From: Paenibacillus alvei DSM 29
GTDB lineage: Bacteria; Bacillota; Bacilli; Paenibacillales; Paenibacillaceae
Assembly (NCBI RefSeq): GCF_000293805.1
Contig: NZ_AMBZ01000001.1
Span: 772,001 to 836,000 of the forward strand
DNA: 64,000 nt
Reading direction: 5' to 3'
The position numbers and the translations under genes were made by a program. The notes beneath the pieces are model-generated. The model was not told the origin of the DNA, did no database searches, and worked only from the letters and a program-made list of their open reading frames with translations. Below, piece after piece: positions 35,692 to 44,526 of this stretch (within the stretch, counting starts at the first letter, position 1; every line of letters starts with the position of its first letter).

Positions 35692-37575
35692 TTAGGACAC
35701 TTCTTGGGCAAGAGGGTTCATGCACAATCGGTAATAAAATCCTTCCATCTTCAGCAATTCACTATGCGTTCCACGCTCTATTATGCATCCATTCTCAATA
35801 ACAAGGATTTGATCCGCTTCTCGGATAGTGCTTAATCGATGCGCGATCACAAAGCTCGTACGTCCCTTCATCAGGATTTGAAGCGCCCTCTGAATATGCA
35901 TCTCTGTCCTCGTATCAATGCTGCTCGTCGCTTCATCCAAGATTAAGATGGCCGGATCGGCCAAAATAGCCCGCGCTATCGTCAACAACTGACGCTGGCC
36001 TTGGCTTACATTGCTTCCGTCCTCTGTCAGAACAGCATCATAGCCACCAGATAGACGCATGATAAACGAATGTGCGTTAGCCAGCCTTGCCGCCTGCTCA
36101 ACCTCTTCCTCTGTCGCGTCCAGTCTTCCGTACCGAATATTATCCCTCACAGTGCCAGCAAACAAATAGGTATCCTGCAGTACCATGCCGATAGAGGCGC
36201 GCAGCTCGTCCTTATCCATATCCCTGATGTCTTGGCCGTCGATGAGAATAGAGCCATCATTGACATCATAGAAGCGCATCAACAAGTTGACAACCGTTGT
36301 CTTCCCCGACCCTGTCGGGCCTACAAGCGCTATTGTTTGTCCGGGACTCGCCGTCAGTTCAACATGCTTCAGCACTGGCACGTCCGGCTTATACCCGAAG
36401 GATACATTGCGAAAGACAACCTCTCCCTTTATACCCGTCATAGGCAAACTCATCTGTTGATCCGCATACTCCGTCTGTTCATCCATAATCTCAAAGATAC
36501 GCTCCGCACCCGCAATCGCCGCTTGCAGCATATTGTATTGATTGGCCAGCTCATTTATTGGACGAGCGAACTGTTTGGAATAATTCAAGAAAGCCGTAAT
36601 AATGCCGATTGTAATGACGCCTTGAACCGTCATATAACCGCCGACTGCCGCCACTAAGGCAAAGCTGATATTGTTGATGGCATTCATAAGCGGGGGAATG
36701 AAGCCTGAGAATGCTTGCGCTTGAATGCCTACCTTCTTCAACTGCATGTTCTTCTTTGCAAAGATAGCAATTGCCTCTTCCTCACGACAGAATGCCTTAA
36801 TCACTCGCTGACCCGAGATCATTTCTTCAATATATCCGTTCATGTCTCCCAGCTCGCGCTGTTGATCGGCAAAAAATCGGCGTGTACGCTTGGCAATGCT
36901 CCGTGTAACAAACAGCCCAAGCGGAACGACAATAAGGCTGATTAATGCCAGTACAGGACTCAGTGCTATCATCATAGTGATAGCCCCAGTCACTGTGATA
37001 ACGCTAGTGAAAATCTGAATGGTGCTCTGTGTTAAAGAATTGTTGATGTTTTCCACATCATTCGTCAATCGGCTCATCACGTCACCGCGAGGACGTTCAT
37101 CGAAGAAACGAAGCGGCAATGTTTGTACCTTATCGAATACATCCTTCCGAATCGCCTTGACCGTCCGCTGCGATATGCTGGCCATCATATACGTATGAGT
37201 CCATGACGTGAATGCACCGAGCGCGTATATCATAATTAATCCCGATACCAGTGTTCCGAGCAGCGCGAAGTCCGCCGTACCGCGGCCAATTCCAAGACTA
37301 TCTATAGCCTTGCCAATCATGTAGGGCCCAATGAGTGCACATATGGAGCTTGCGACGACGAGCAGAAAAACAAGAAACAGCGGCGTACGCTCTGCACGCA
37401 AGTACCTCCACAGCCTTAACACCGTCGCCTTGGATTGCTTCGCCTTCTTGGGGGAACCCATGAGATGCATGCTTCCGCCCGAACCAGGCCCTTTATGTCC
37501 CATCATTTTTATGGAGGGCTCAGTGGCGGAACCTTGCTCTTGCTCTCTCCTTGAACGAGAATGATGTTCTGACAT
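35692..37575 (-). CDS. ABC multidrug exporter half-transporter (YheH/BmrD-like)
   Basis: 627 residues: charged N-terminal extension, six-helix ABC transmembrane domain (~residues 50-345), then a nucleotide-binding domain with Walker A GPTGSGKTT, signature NVSQGQRQL, Walker B ILILDEATSSID and H-loop IAHRLST. Together with the preceding gene (1 bp gap) it forms a heterodimeric exporter of drugs or lipids in the membrane. The long N-terminal extension (GHKGPGSGGSMHL) is typical of the larger partner. It is the last gene of the marR-ABC-ABC operon. Confidence 0.93.
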   Translation of the reverse strand: MSEHHSRSRREQEQGSATEPSIKMMGHKGPGSGGSMHLMGSPKKAKQSKATVLRLWRYLRAERTPLFLVFLLVVASSICALIGPYMIGKAIDSLGIGRGTADFALLGTLVSGLIMIYALGAFTSWTHTYMMASISQRTVKAIRKDVFDKVQTLPLRFFDERPRGDVMSRLTNDVENINNSLTQSTIQIFTSVITVTGAITMMIALSPVLALISLIVVPLGLFVTRSIAKRTRRFFADQQRELGDMNGYIEEMISGQRVIKAFCREEEAIAIFAKKNMQLKKVGIQAQAFSGFIPPLMNAINNISFALVAAVGGYMTVQGVITIGIITAFLNYSKQFARPINELANQYNMLQAAIAGAERIFEIMDEQTEYADQQMSLPMTGIKGEVVFRNVSFGYKPDVPVLKHVELTASPGQTIALVGPTGSGKTTVVNLLMRFYDVNDGSILIDGQDIRDMDKDELRASIGMVLQDTYLFAGTVRDNIRYGRLDATEEEVEQAARLANAHSFIMRLSGGYDAVLTEDGSNVSQGQRQLLTIARAILADPAILILDEATSSIDTRTEMHIQRALQILMKGRTSFVIAHRLSTIREADQILVIENGCIIERGTHSELLKMEGFYYRLCMNPLAQEVS

Positions 37576-37576
37576 G

Positions 37577-39394
37577 CTATACCGCCTCCTCTCCTACTTG
37601 AGAACGATAAATATCCTGATACACGTCACAGTTCTCCATCAAATCCCCATGAGTACCTATGCCAACAATACAGCCGTCATCCAGCACAATGATTCGATCC
37701 GCATCCAGCACGGAACTAATTCGCTGGGCAACAATGAAGCATGTCGTACCCTTCAGTTGTTCACGGAACGCCTTCTGCATACGCGCCTCCGTACCTGTAT
37801 CCACCACACTCGTGCTGTCATCTAGTATGAGGATGGCGGGCCGCTTCAGCAGCGCCCGTGCAATGGACAAGCGCTGCTTCTGCCCGCCTGACAGATTGAC
37901 ACCCCGCTGGCCAATTATCGTATCGTAACCATCGGGCAGCTTGTGAATGAACTCAGTGGCTTGCGCGGCTTCAGCAGCGGCCTGCACCTCTTCTTCCGCC
38001 GCATCCGCTTGCCCCCAGCGAATATTATCCCGAATCGTCCCCGAGAACAAAATAGACTCCTGAAGCACCATGCCAACCTGTTGCCGCAGATAGCGCAAGG
38101 GAATATGACGAATATCTGTCCCATCGAGCAGGATACGACCTTCGGTCACATCATAGAAGCGAGGGATTAAATTGACAAGCGTCGACTTACCCGCACCGGT
38201 CGACCCCAGAATGGCAATTCGTTCTCCCGGTTGCGCCGTGAAGGAAATTTGCTGCAGTACCAGTTGTCCCCCTCCCCCCGCATAGCCGAAAGAGACATTA
38301 TCGAAGGAGAGCTCACCGCGCGAAGCCGAATGTGTTGACGACCTATCTTCCAGATTACATGCTTCACCATCTGCACAGCTATCTGCACTGCTGTACGAGG
38401 CATCAGCGACGTTGTCAGCAATGTTATCAGCAATATCAGTCTTCGTATTCAGCACCTCTGCGATCCGATCAGCAGATACCTTGGCACGAGACAACGTCAT
38501 TAGCATCATTCCAACCATCATGAGGGCGAACAAGATCTGCATCATATAGTTTGTAAATGCAATGACCTCGCCCACCTGCATGCTACCGCCGTCGACCTTC
38601 ATGCCGCCAAACCATAGAACAGCTACAATACTAAAGTTCATCACCAGCATCATGACAGGCATCATGAGCGCCATAACTCGAGCTGCCCTTACCGTCATCT
38701 CTGCCAAGTCTTCATTTTTCTCTTGAAACCGTTCTTTCTCATAATCAGAGCGAACAAATGCTTTAATTACGCGAACTCCTGCAAGGTTCTCACGAATGAT
38801 GCCATTCAATTTATCCAGTCTTGTTTGTACATGTTTAAATAAGGGAATGCCTTTACGAAAAATGAGGATTAATGCCCCAAGCAGCAGCGGCACTGTCACG
38901 AGGAAAATAAGAGCCATCTGCGCGTTTAGGGCAAAAGCCATGCCAATTCCGCCAATAAACAACAGCGGAAAACGCGTCAGCATGCGAAGCATCATAAGAA
39001 CCACGTTTTGGACTTGAACCACGTCGTTCGTTAATCGAGTAATTAGAGAGGAGGTATGGAACTGATCCAATTTGTCGAAGGAGAAAGTTTGAATGTTCTT
39101 GAACATGTCCAAGCGAATATCCGCACCGACGTGCTGAGAAGCAGTGCTGGCGAAATAGACGCAGCCCATTCCACCTGCGATTCCAACCAAAGCGATCCCG
39201 ACCATCATGAGCCCTGTTCTTGCGATATATCCCATATCCTGATTCGCTACACCATAATCAACAATATGAGACATAAGTGTCGGCTGCATTAAATCACACA
39301 TGACCTCAACGAGCATGAGGAGCATGGCGCATAGTGCCGCTTTGCGATAGGGCAGTATATAAGCAAATAACTTTTTCATGGTATTAGCGCACAC
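37577..39394 (-). CDS. ABC multidrug exporter half-transporter (YheI/BmrC-like)
   Basis: 605 residues with six transmembrane helices and an ATPase domain: Walker A GSTGAGKST, signature NLSGGQKQR, and a Walker B ILILDDSTSVVD in which the catalytic Glu is replaced by Asp (DDS instead of DEA). That substitution is typical of the degenerate site in heterodimeric exporters and supports pairing with the downstream gene. A ~40-residue Asp/Ala/Ser-rich insertion (DIADNIADNVADASYSS) lies between the domains. It lies 39 bp behind the marR gene, with a palindrome in the gap. Confidence 0.93.
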   Translation of the reverse strand: MCANTMKKLFAYILPYRKAALCAMLLMLVEVMCDLMQPTLMSHIVDYGVANQDMGYIARTGLMMVGIALVGIAGGMGCVYFASTASQHVGADIRLDMFKNIQTFSFDKLDQFHTSSLITRLTNDVVQVQNVVLMMLRMLTRFPLLFIGGIGMAFALNAQMALIFLVTVPLLLGALILIFRKGIPLFKHVQTRLDKLNGIIRENLAGVRVIKAFVRSDYEKERFQEKNEDLAEMTVRAARVMALMMPVMMLVMNFSIVAVLWFGGMKVDGGSMQVGEVIAFTNYMMQILFALMMVGMMLMTLSRAKVSADRIAEVLNTKTDIADNIADNVADASYSSADSCADGEACNLEDRSSTHSASRGELSFDNVSFGYAGGGGQLVLQQISFTAQPGERIAILGSTGAGKSTLVNLIPRFYDVTEGRILLDGTDIRHIPLRYLRQQVGMVLQESILFSGTIRDNIRWGQADAAEEEVQAAAEAAQATEFIHKLPDGYDTIIGQRGVNLSGGQKQRLSIARALLKRPAILILDDSTSVVDTGTEARMQKAFREQLKGTTCFIVAQRISSVLDADRIIVLDDGCIVGIGTHGDLMENCDVYQDIYRSQVGEEAV

Positions 39395-39402
39395 CTTTCA
39401 CA

Positions 39403-39418
39403 TTAGTTTGACAACTAA
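39403..39418. promoter_or_regulatory. 16-bp palindrome, candidate MarR operator
   Basis: TTAGTT-TGAC-AACTAA lies between the marR stop and the first ABC start. Its size and AT-rich symmetry fit a MarR-family site. GACTAC and GTAGTC upstream of marR (~39921-39945) form a looser second candidate. Confidence 0.5.
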
Positions 39419-39433
39419 TAATAAATGTCGAAC

Positions 39434-39886
39434 TTATTCGTCTGTTTCCTCCTCATCATAAGGAGATAGATTATGATGCATATGCAGCAAAAAACGGCGA
39501 AGCAGTATTTTTTCCTCTTCTCGGAATCCCTGAAAGCACTGCTGTTCAACTTCCTTCACTGCCTCCTGCACATGTCCGACTGCCTCCTTGCCCTTTGGCA
39601 GCAAATACACCCGCGACACGCGCAAATCTTCCTCATCTGACCGCCGCTCAATGAGTCCCGCTTTCTCCAAGCGGTTCAGCATCACTGTTACGGTTGCTGG
39701 CTTAATTTTCGCCTTCGCTACCAGCTCTTTCTGACTGCGGCCATCCTGATCACTGAGCAAAAATAGCATTGGCAGCTGACCAGGATGAATGCCTACGTCC
39801 TGAACCTTCTTCATCATTTCATTGTTGTACGCCCGAACAACCTGCGTGAGCAGCACCTCTAGCGAATCCAAATATGTATCATCCAT
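39434..39886 (-). CDS. MarR-family transcriptional regulator
   Basis: About 150 residues with a winged helix (DQDGRSQKELVAKAKIKPAT recognition region; IERRSDEEDLRVSRVYLLPKG wing, read as ERRSDEEDLRVSRVYL). It is the first gene of the operon with the two ABC half-exporters, so it most likely represses that operon and responds to a drug-like ligand. Start ATG at 39886 with GGGAGGG 12 nt upstream; a TTG at 39895 is closer to it. Confidence 0.92.
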   Translation of the reverse strand: MDDTYLDSLEVLLTQVVRAYNNEMMKKVQDVGIHPGQLPMLFLLSDQDGRSQKELVAKAKIKPATVTVMLNRLEKAGLIERRSDEEDLRVSRVYLLPKGKEAVGHVQEAVKEVEQQCFQGFREEEKILLRRFLLHMHHNLSPYDEEETDE

Positions 39887-39999
39887 CGCTTGCAAACACC
39901 CTCCCATTTATTTAGCCGACTACCTATTTTGTGACAGTAGTCTATCATAGTCATGAATCCGATTCAAGCACCCTATCCATAAGTGCTTAAATGCACACA

Positions 40000-40027
40000 A
40001 AAAAGCGCCTGCTGAAGCAGACGCCTT
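40000..40027 (-). terminator. Terminator of the small gene at 40065
   Basis: AGGCGTCTGCTTCAGCAGGCGCT hairpin (stem GCGTCTGCT/AGCAGGCGC read on the reverse strand) followed by T6. Confidence 0.75.
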
Positions 40028-40064
40028 TATTCCTCTTATATTCAACCTCATCCACCGAACTGCC

Positions 40065-40238
40065 TTATTTATGGCTGGCATGAAGATCATGCATATTCTG
40101 GTGAAGCTCCTTAATCATATGATTCATCAAGTATTGTTCTTGTGAATTCAATCCGTGCTGATTGTCCTGCGCAATATATTGCTGGATATTCCGTTTCAAC
40201 AGTTCATTTCGTCGATCTAACATTTGTTCGTAACTCAA
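40065..40238 (-). CDS. Small conserved-looking helical protein, unknown function
   Basis: 57 residues if read from the TTG at 40238, which is 10 nt behind AGGAG; the frame opens earlier at a GTG with no ribosome site. The sequence is almost wholly helical and charged (YEQMLDRRNELLKRNIQQYI; MNHMIKELHQNMHDLHASH). It has its own terminator. I do not recognise a family. Size and composition recall small regulatory or spore-associated proteins. Confidence 0.6.
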   Translation of the reverse strand: MSYEQMLDRRNELLKRNIQQYIAQDNQHGLNSQEQYLMNHMIKELHQNMHDLHASHK

Positions 40239-40452
40239 ACAGAAGTCACTCCTCGCTTGTTGTACGTGCACAATTTTAGCCTATTTAAGTATACGGAGTA
40301 GACTCATGTTAGAAAAATGTGGTGACAGCTCCTCCTGCCGCTTTTGCCCGCAAGAAAGATCATCCACATGGCAAAGTACCGTTCGTTTGCAGTTATCCTC
40401 GCAAATGCTCTTTCATCGTCCTCCATGTTAAATGAGGAGTCTTATCCTACTC

Positions 40453-40959
40453 TTAGATGGAGAGATAACTTGCTAATTGAGCATAAATGCTTACCATCTC
40501 GTCAAGCTTCATCCGCACAAGTCCGCTAGAGGAAGGAGCCACAAATTCACATACTCCCTCAATAACCGGTGTATGTTGTATTCCCCAAGCAACACCCTTG
40601 CGCCCGCTGTACTTCTCATATACGCCCTTGCCCACAAAGCATACAGCTTGCGGCTTATAAGTATCAATCTTTTGTCGAAGCAACTGTCGGCCCTCGGCGT
40701 ATTCCTCTGCCGTGATTTCCGCAGCTGTTCGCGTTGGTCGAGCGACAATATTCGTAAATCCATAACCCAGTTCAATAAGATCCCCATCTTCCTCCGGCCG
40801 ATATAAGCGCGGGGTCAGCCCCGCCTGATAAATGATTTGCCAAAATCGATTGCGTGGATTGGCATAATGATGCCCTGTCGCCCCTGATCTCAGACTGGGA
40901 TTATAGCCAACGAACAAAATGCGCAAATGCGGAGCAAGATGATCTGGGATGGCATTCAT
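40453..40959 (-). CDS. mug: Mismatch-specific uracil-DNA glycosylase (Mug/TDG family)
   Basis: Removes uracil from G:U mismatches. 168 residues. The UDG family motif 1 appears as FVGYNPSLRSGATGHHYANP (NPS in place of GQDPY), the F-W region RNRFWQIIYQAG follows, and motif 2 in VAWGIQ and HTPVIEG is in the usual place. AAGGAGGT is ideally spaced before the ATG at 40959. Confidence 0.92.
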   Translation of the reverse strand: MNAIPDHLAPHLRILFVGYNPSLRSGATGHHYANPRNRFWQIIYQAGLTPRLYRPEEDGDLIELGYGFTNIVARPTRTAAEITAEEYAEGRQLLRQKIDTYKPQAVCFVGKGVYEKYSGRKGVAWGIQHTPVIEGVCEFVAPSSSGLVRMKLDEMVSIYAQLASYLSI

Positions 40960-41239
40960 GGATTTGACCTCCTTCATTCATTTACAGCATCATGTGAAAT
41001 TAGAAAATTTCGCATATTTTTCGAAGTTGCCTCACATAATAAAAGAGCGGCAACATGCAAAACGGCATGACTATGTGATTTTTGTTATCACCGTGCCGAC
41101 TGCGCTCGCAAACATACTTGGAACTTGCCGAGTCAATCGTGAATAGAGGGGCTGTCCATATGGGCAGTTCTTTTCATTCAGCCCGCGCTTTTATTTATCC
41201 CATCTCATCAGCGCGCACAAATAAAAGGAGGGTTCTACC

Positions 41240-41449
41240 ATGTACTATGCAAAAAAACAACCCGAGCCAGTTCCCGAGGAGCAAACATCCATTTGGCAAT
41301 GCAGTCAAGACGGCTGCTCTTGCTGGATGCGGGAGAACTTCACATTCGACGAAACCCCAACCTGCCCGATTTGCCAATCCGCCATGGTTGAATCAACGCG
41401 GATGCTCCCTACACTAACGAACAACACCAATTACGCCCACACGAAGTAG
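41240..41449 (+). CDS. ydjO: Cold-inducible YdjO-family protein, copy 1
   Basis: 69 residues with two CxxC-like pairs (WQCSQDGCSCWMRENF and PTCPICQSAMV), a small zinc-ribbon as in B. subtilis YdjO, a cold-inducible protein of unknown role. AAAGGAGG precedes the ATG. A hairpin with T-rich tail lies in the leader at 41149-41176. A second copy is at 53370-53579. Confidence 0.88.
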   Translation: MYYAKKQPEPVPEEQTSIWQCSQDGCSCWMRENFTFDETPTCPICQSAMVESTRMLPTLTNNTNYAHTK

Positions 41450-41467
41450 AACGCTCAACTTCGATGA

Positions 41468-41519
41468 CCGCGGCTGGCTTCACCGGTTCATGGACTGGAG
41501 GCTGGCCGCATTTTTTTCT
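41468..41519 (+). terminator. Intrinsic terminator after ydjO copy 1
   Basis: GCGGCTGGCTTC pairs with GAGGCTGGCCGC (three wobble pairs), followed by T7. Confidence 0.75.
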
Positions 41520-41585
41520 ATAGCGAAAGGGGTCTGTCCTGCTCGCAATAAGCTGTCCAGACCTCTTAGTTATTCCACTTCTTAA

Positions 41586-41900
41586 TTAACGAACAACAAC
41601 TGCGGTGCCGCTTACGGCAACCATCAGCATTCCTTCACGCACAACTTCATAATCCACATCAATGCCGACAACAGCGTTGGCTCCGAGCCGTCTTGCTCCA
41701 TCCTTCATTTCTTCCATCGCAATTTCGCGCGCTTCCTTCAATTTGCTTTCATAAGCGCCAGCGCGTCCGCCCACCACATCACGCACAGATGCAAGGAAAT
41801 CTCGAACAACGTTAGCGCCCATGATGGCCTCTCCTGTAACAATATCTTTATATTCTACGATTTCTCTTCCTTGAATAATTGATGTTGTGGTAACGATCAT
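41586..41900 (-). CDS. YbjQ/UPF0145 family protein
   Basis: 104 residues with the whole YbjQ pattern: [50 protein letters not shown] and the end [13 protein letters not shown]. These proteins form pentamers; the name 'heavy-metal-binding' is used, but function is not settled. TAGGAGG precedes the ATG. Single gene. Confidence 0.93.
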   Translation of the reverse strand: MIVTTTSIIQGREIVEYKDIVTGEAIMGANVVRDFLASVRDVVGGRAGAYESKLKEAREIAMEEMKDGARRLGANAVVGIDVDYEVVREGMLMVAVSGTAVVVR

Positions 41901-42078
41901 AGCTTATTTCCTCCTAAGGCAAAGTTGGGATGATGAAGTATTCACTGTCTTCTATAATCTCCAGTATACAGGGTGTCATTCATTGAACCCATCGAATTAC
42001 ATGACAATCTGCTATCTTTTACTTACATTTTCGCAACATCCATCGCTACGAAACCCGTCAGCCTGATCAGTGATCGTC

Positions 42079-42108
42079 TTGACAAAGACACAACCGATTG
42101 GTTATATT
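42079..42108 (+). promoter_or_regulatory. Strong promoter upstream of the coiled-coil gene
   Basis: TTGACA (42079-42084) with 17-18 nt spacing to TTATAT/TATATT (42102-42108). Transcription would start near 42114 and meet the hairpin at 42148. Confidence 0.65.
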
Positions 42109-42147
42109 TTACATAAGGATTGAATAACAACATTTCTTGCGACGGAA

Positions 42148-42191
42148 GCACCCGTAGGAATGGGCAGAAACGCCCTTCTTGCGGGTTTTTT
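42148..42191 (+). terminator. Terminator hairpin inside the leader (attenuator or small RNA end)
   Basis: ACCCGTAGGAATGGGC, AGAAAC loop, GCCCTTCTTGCGGGT, then T7. It sits between the promoter and the ribosome site at 42220, so the coding region can be reached only by read-through. No known riboswitch fits the ~35-nt sequence before it. Confidence 0.8.
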
Positions 42192-42231
42192 TGTTGCCTG
42201 GAAAATGAATGAACGATTAAGGAGGTTTAGA

Positions 42232-43047
42232 ATGAAAAGAAGAATTGGGAACATCATAGCTATCATGCTAATCGCATTGCTCCTGCATCCACCATTCTTA
42301 GCTATATCCCATGCAGCCGGGAAAGAATTGTCTCCCTCAGCCAAGTCAGCAATGACGAAAATGACGGAATCGACAGCGACTGTACAAGCAAGCTCTATGA
42401 ACACCATGTACAGTGAATTGATTGCTCTGCAAAATCAAATCCTGCAGCGTGATGGTTCATTAAAAAAGCTGCAAGCAAAAAACAAGGGGACCTTAACCAA
42501 TATCCGCAGCAGGCTCCAGCAATGGGATACTGATAAGATTAACAAACTGGAAGCCTCTCTAAAGCAGACAAGACAGCGCTATGAGCCCCTGTTCGCTTCT
42601 TATCAGCTACTGAACGATCAAATTTCCCGTATAGTCTCCAAAAAAGACGAGAGAAAGGAAATGCTGCGCAAGCAGCGCGATATTGTGAAGGCCGCTGTAC
42701 AGCTAGCCCGAATGGATATTAAAGCAAAGGTAGGGGCTGTGAAGAAAGCGCGAGACAGCAGATCGAAATTCGTCAAACGTGTACGTGAGATTCTGGCGGG
42801 CATTCCTTCCGTCAATGCGCAAATGAAATCTGAGCGGAGCAGGGTCAGCGAACTCCATAAACGCGCTACACCTCTATGGAGCTCACTCCATCGAGCCGTC
42901 AAGAAGGGGGATGCAAAAAGCTCGCTCCAATCCCTAACATCGCTTGTCTCTCTTATTCGTCAAATTGATCAGTCCAAGAAGAAGCTGGAGCAGCATGAGG
43001 CACGCATTACCGAGATCCTGCACAAAGCAAGAGCAGCGTTTGCTTGA
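42232..43047 (+). CDS. Exported coiled-coil protein
   Basis: 271 residues. Start at the ATG behind AAGGAGG (the open frame begins 24 codons earlier and would run through the terminator hairpin). Signal peptide IGNIIAIMLIALLLHPPFLA followed by A-I-S-H-A-A-G. The mature part is almost entirely charged helix with heptad character (~residues 50-265), with many Lys and Arg. It looks like an extracytoplasmic coiled-coil protein acting on the envelope, in the manner of hydrolase-regulating domains, but no enzyme domain is seen. Confidence 0.8.
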   Translation: MKRRIGNIIAIMLIALLLHPPFLAISHAAGKELSPSAKSAMTKMTESTATVQASSMNTMYSELIALQNQILQRDGSLKKLQAKNKGTLTNIRSRLQQWDTDKINKLEASLKQTRQRYEPLFASYQLLNDQISRIVSKKDERKEMLRKQRDIVKAAVQLARMDIKAKVGAVKKARDSRSKFVKRVREILAGIPSVNAQMKSERSRVSELHKRATPLWSSLHRAVKKGDAKSSLQSLTSLVSLIRQIDQSKKKLEQHEARITEILHKARAAFA

Positions 43048-43103
43048 CGTTCATTAGGTTTTTATTATGGTTGTCATGTAATGAGCCAGATTTCTTCTGT
43101 AAA

Positions 43104-43133
43104 AATGAAAATCCCCGGAGTTTATCCGGGGAA
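43104..43133 (-). terminator. Terminator of the TVP38 gene
   Basis: TCCCCGG/CCGGGGA stem with 7-nt loop and a TTTTCATTTTT tail on the reverse strand, 4 bp after the stop. Confidence 0.85.
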
Positions 43134-43136
43134 CCT

Positions 43137-43799
43137 TTATACCGATTGCTTATGTTGTTCTATGATGGCAGCGCTGCGTTCATCTTCATTAGCATAACGT
43201 GTAAAGCGCGCTTCAATTTTTTTGCTAATATACAAGGACAGACCGATAAATAAGACAACAAAAATAAGCTGCAATGGGTGATCAATAAACCGTTGAATAT
43301 CGTGGCCAATATAAGATACGGTGAACACCATTAGCGCCTTCCCGAATGAAATGGCGATGAAGAAGGAACGAATGCGCATACGCGCCACGGCCGCGACCAT
43401 ATTTATGAGGACGAACGGCCCTACAGGAAAAATACTGAGCAGGAAAACATAACTGAAGGCGTTATGACGCACCCACAACATGCTCTTCTTCACCTTCGGC
43501 TTTTCTGCCCAACGAGACAGCAGAGGGTGGCCTGCTATCTTGCGAACGATGAGGAACGTCAACATGCAGCCGCTCACAATTCCGATCCAAGAATAAAGGA
43601 ACCCCCACCACAGCCCATATACCGCAGCATTGACACCAACAATGACAATGGTAGGCAGCGGAGGGATAAAGGATTTCATGAATGTTAACAAGATGCCGGG
43701 CAGCGGCCCGAAGGAACGGAATTGCTCCAACAGCGCCGTCAAATGTTCTTCTGTAAAATAAGAGGTAATCTCGGATAATTCCATGTTGTACGTATCCAC
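43137..43799 (-). CDS. TVP38/TMEM64 (VTT domain, DedA superfamily) membrane protein
   Basis: 220 residues with a VTT/SNARE-associated domain. A re-entrant region is seen at FIPPLPTIVIVGVNAAVYGLWWG (read as IPPLPTIVIVGVNAAVYG) and the conserved FPVGPFVLINMVAA. Five to six helices. DedA-family proteins move or flip lipid carriers or support membrane potential; the exact role is unknown. Start GTG at 43799; an ATG five codons later is possible. The C-terminus is charged and cytoplasmic. Confidence 0.9.
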   Translation of the reverse strand: MDTYNMELSEITSYFTEEHLTALLEQFRSFGPLPGILLTFMKSFIPPLPTIVIVGVNAAVYGLWWGFLYSWIGIVSGCMLTFLIVRKIAGHPLLSRWAEKPKVKKSMLWVRHNAFSYVFLLSIFPVGPFVLINMVAAVARMRIRSFFIAISFGKALMVFTVSYIGHDIQRFIDHPLQLIFVVLFIGLSLYISKKIEARFTRYANEDERSAAIIEQHKQSV

Positions 43800-43984
43800 C
43801 AGCCTCTATATTAATCTGTCTGAAAATGGTTCTATCCCCTTGCAGTCATGCAAATTGTTAGCTTGCTTGCAAATAGCATAACATAATTTAGGAAGCTCAT
43901 ACGCTTTCCTGCACAAAAAAAGATCGACAATTACATGGCACATTCCAAGCTCACTTCGTACATAATCATTACCAATGCATATGA

Positions 43985-44009
43985 AAAAAGCCGACCCTGA
44001 GGGTCAGCT
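43985..44009 (-). terminator. Second terminator downstream of csp
   Basis: GCTGACCCT/AGGGTCGGC hairpin followed by T6 on the reverse strand; it backs up the terminator next to csp. Confidence 0.65.
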
Positions 44010-44045
44010 CCTTGTTGTACAGCTTATTCTGAATACCTATAATAA

Positions 44046-44075
44046 ATGCCCCAAACCTAAGGTTTGGGGCATTGT
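44046..44075 (-). terminator. Terminator of the cold-shock gene
   Basis: ATGCCCCAAACC/GGTTTGGGGCAT, 12-bp perfect stem with 3-nt loop, 12 bp after the csp stop; tail TTTATTAT on the reverse strand. Confidence 0.85.
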
Positions 44076-44086
44076 ATTTACGTGTC

Positions 44087-44287
44087 TTACAGCTTTACAA
44101 CGTTCTCAGCTTGTGGTCCACGGTTGCCTTCAACTACGTTGAACTCAACGCGTTGGCCTTCGTCCAACGTTTTGAATCCGTCGCCAGTGATTGCGGAGAA
44201 GTGTACGAATACATCGTTGCCGCCTTCAACTTCGATGAAACCGAAACCTTTTTCTGCGTTGAACCATTTAACTGTACCTGTTTGCAT
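44087..44287 (-). CDS. Cold-shock protein (CspA family)
   Basis: 66-residue OB-fold RNA chaperone. RNP1 is KGFGFIEVE and RNP2 is VFVHFSAI; the sequence is otherwise a textbook Csp. AGGAGGT lies 8-9 nt before the ATG at 44287; the two codons read upstream of it are not needed. It has a long leader with a nested hairpin and a strong promoter (see below), as expected for a cold-regulated csp mRNA. Confidence 0.96.
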   Translation of the reverse strand: MQTGTVKWFNAEKGFGFIEVEGGNDVFVHFSAITGDGFKTLDEGQRVEFNVVEGNRGPQAENVVKL

Positions 44288-44339
44288 GAACAAATACCTC
44301 CTAAAATTTACATGACCTCTTATTTACATTAATAAATAA

Positions 44340-44397
44340 AATTCACATATTGGACAAGGTTATTCTGTTTCAAAATAACCCTCTGCAATATGTGAAT
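44340..44397 (-). promoter_or_regulatory. Nested hairpin in the csp 5' leader
   Basis: Outer stem ATTCACATATTG/CAATATGTGAAT (12 bp) encloses an inner GGTTATT/AATAACC stem. The structure lies inside the predicted csp leader, about 50 nt upstream of the start, and ends in a TTTTATTTATT stretch. It could be a cold-responsive RNA switch or an attenuator. Confidence 0.6.
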
Positions 44398-44419
44398 CAG
44401 GTCAAATTTGAATATAGTT

Positions 44420-44448
44420 ATCTTACCACAGGATTACCTAAATAGCAA
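44420..44448 (-). promoter_or_regulatory. csp promoter
   Basis: On the reverse strand TTGCTA (44448-44443), 17 nt, TAAGAT (44425-44420). Transcription near 44413 gives a ~125-nt leader, typical of csp genes. Confidence 0.65.
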
Positions 44449-44526
44449 TTCCTGTTTTTTAATTTGTTTTTGAATCGCGTTGTCGAAGCCGTACCTTCAA
44501 CGAACTTGGACACGACAGCAGCTGCG

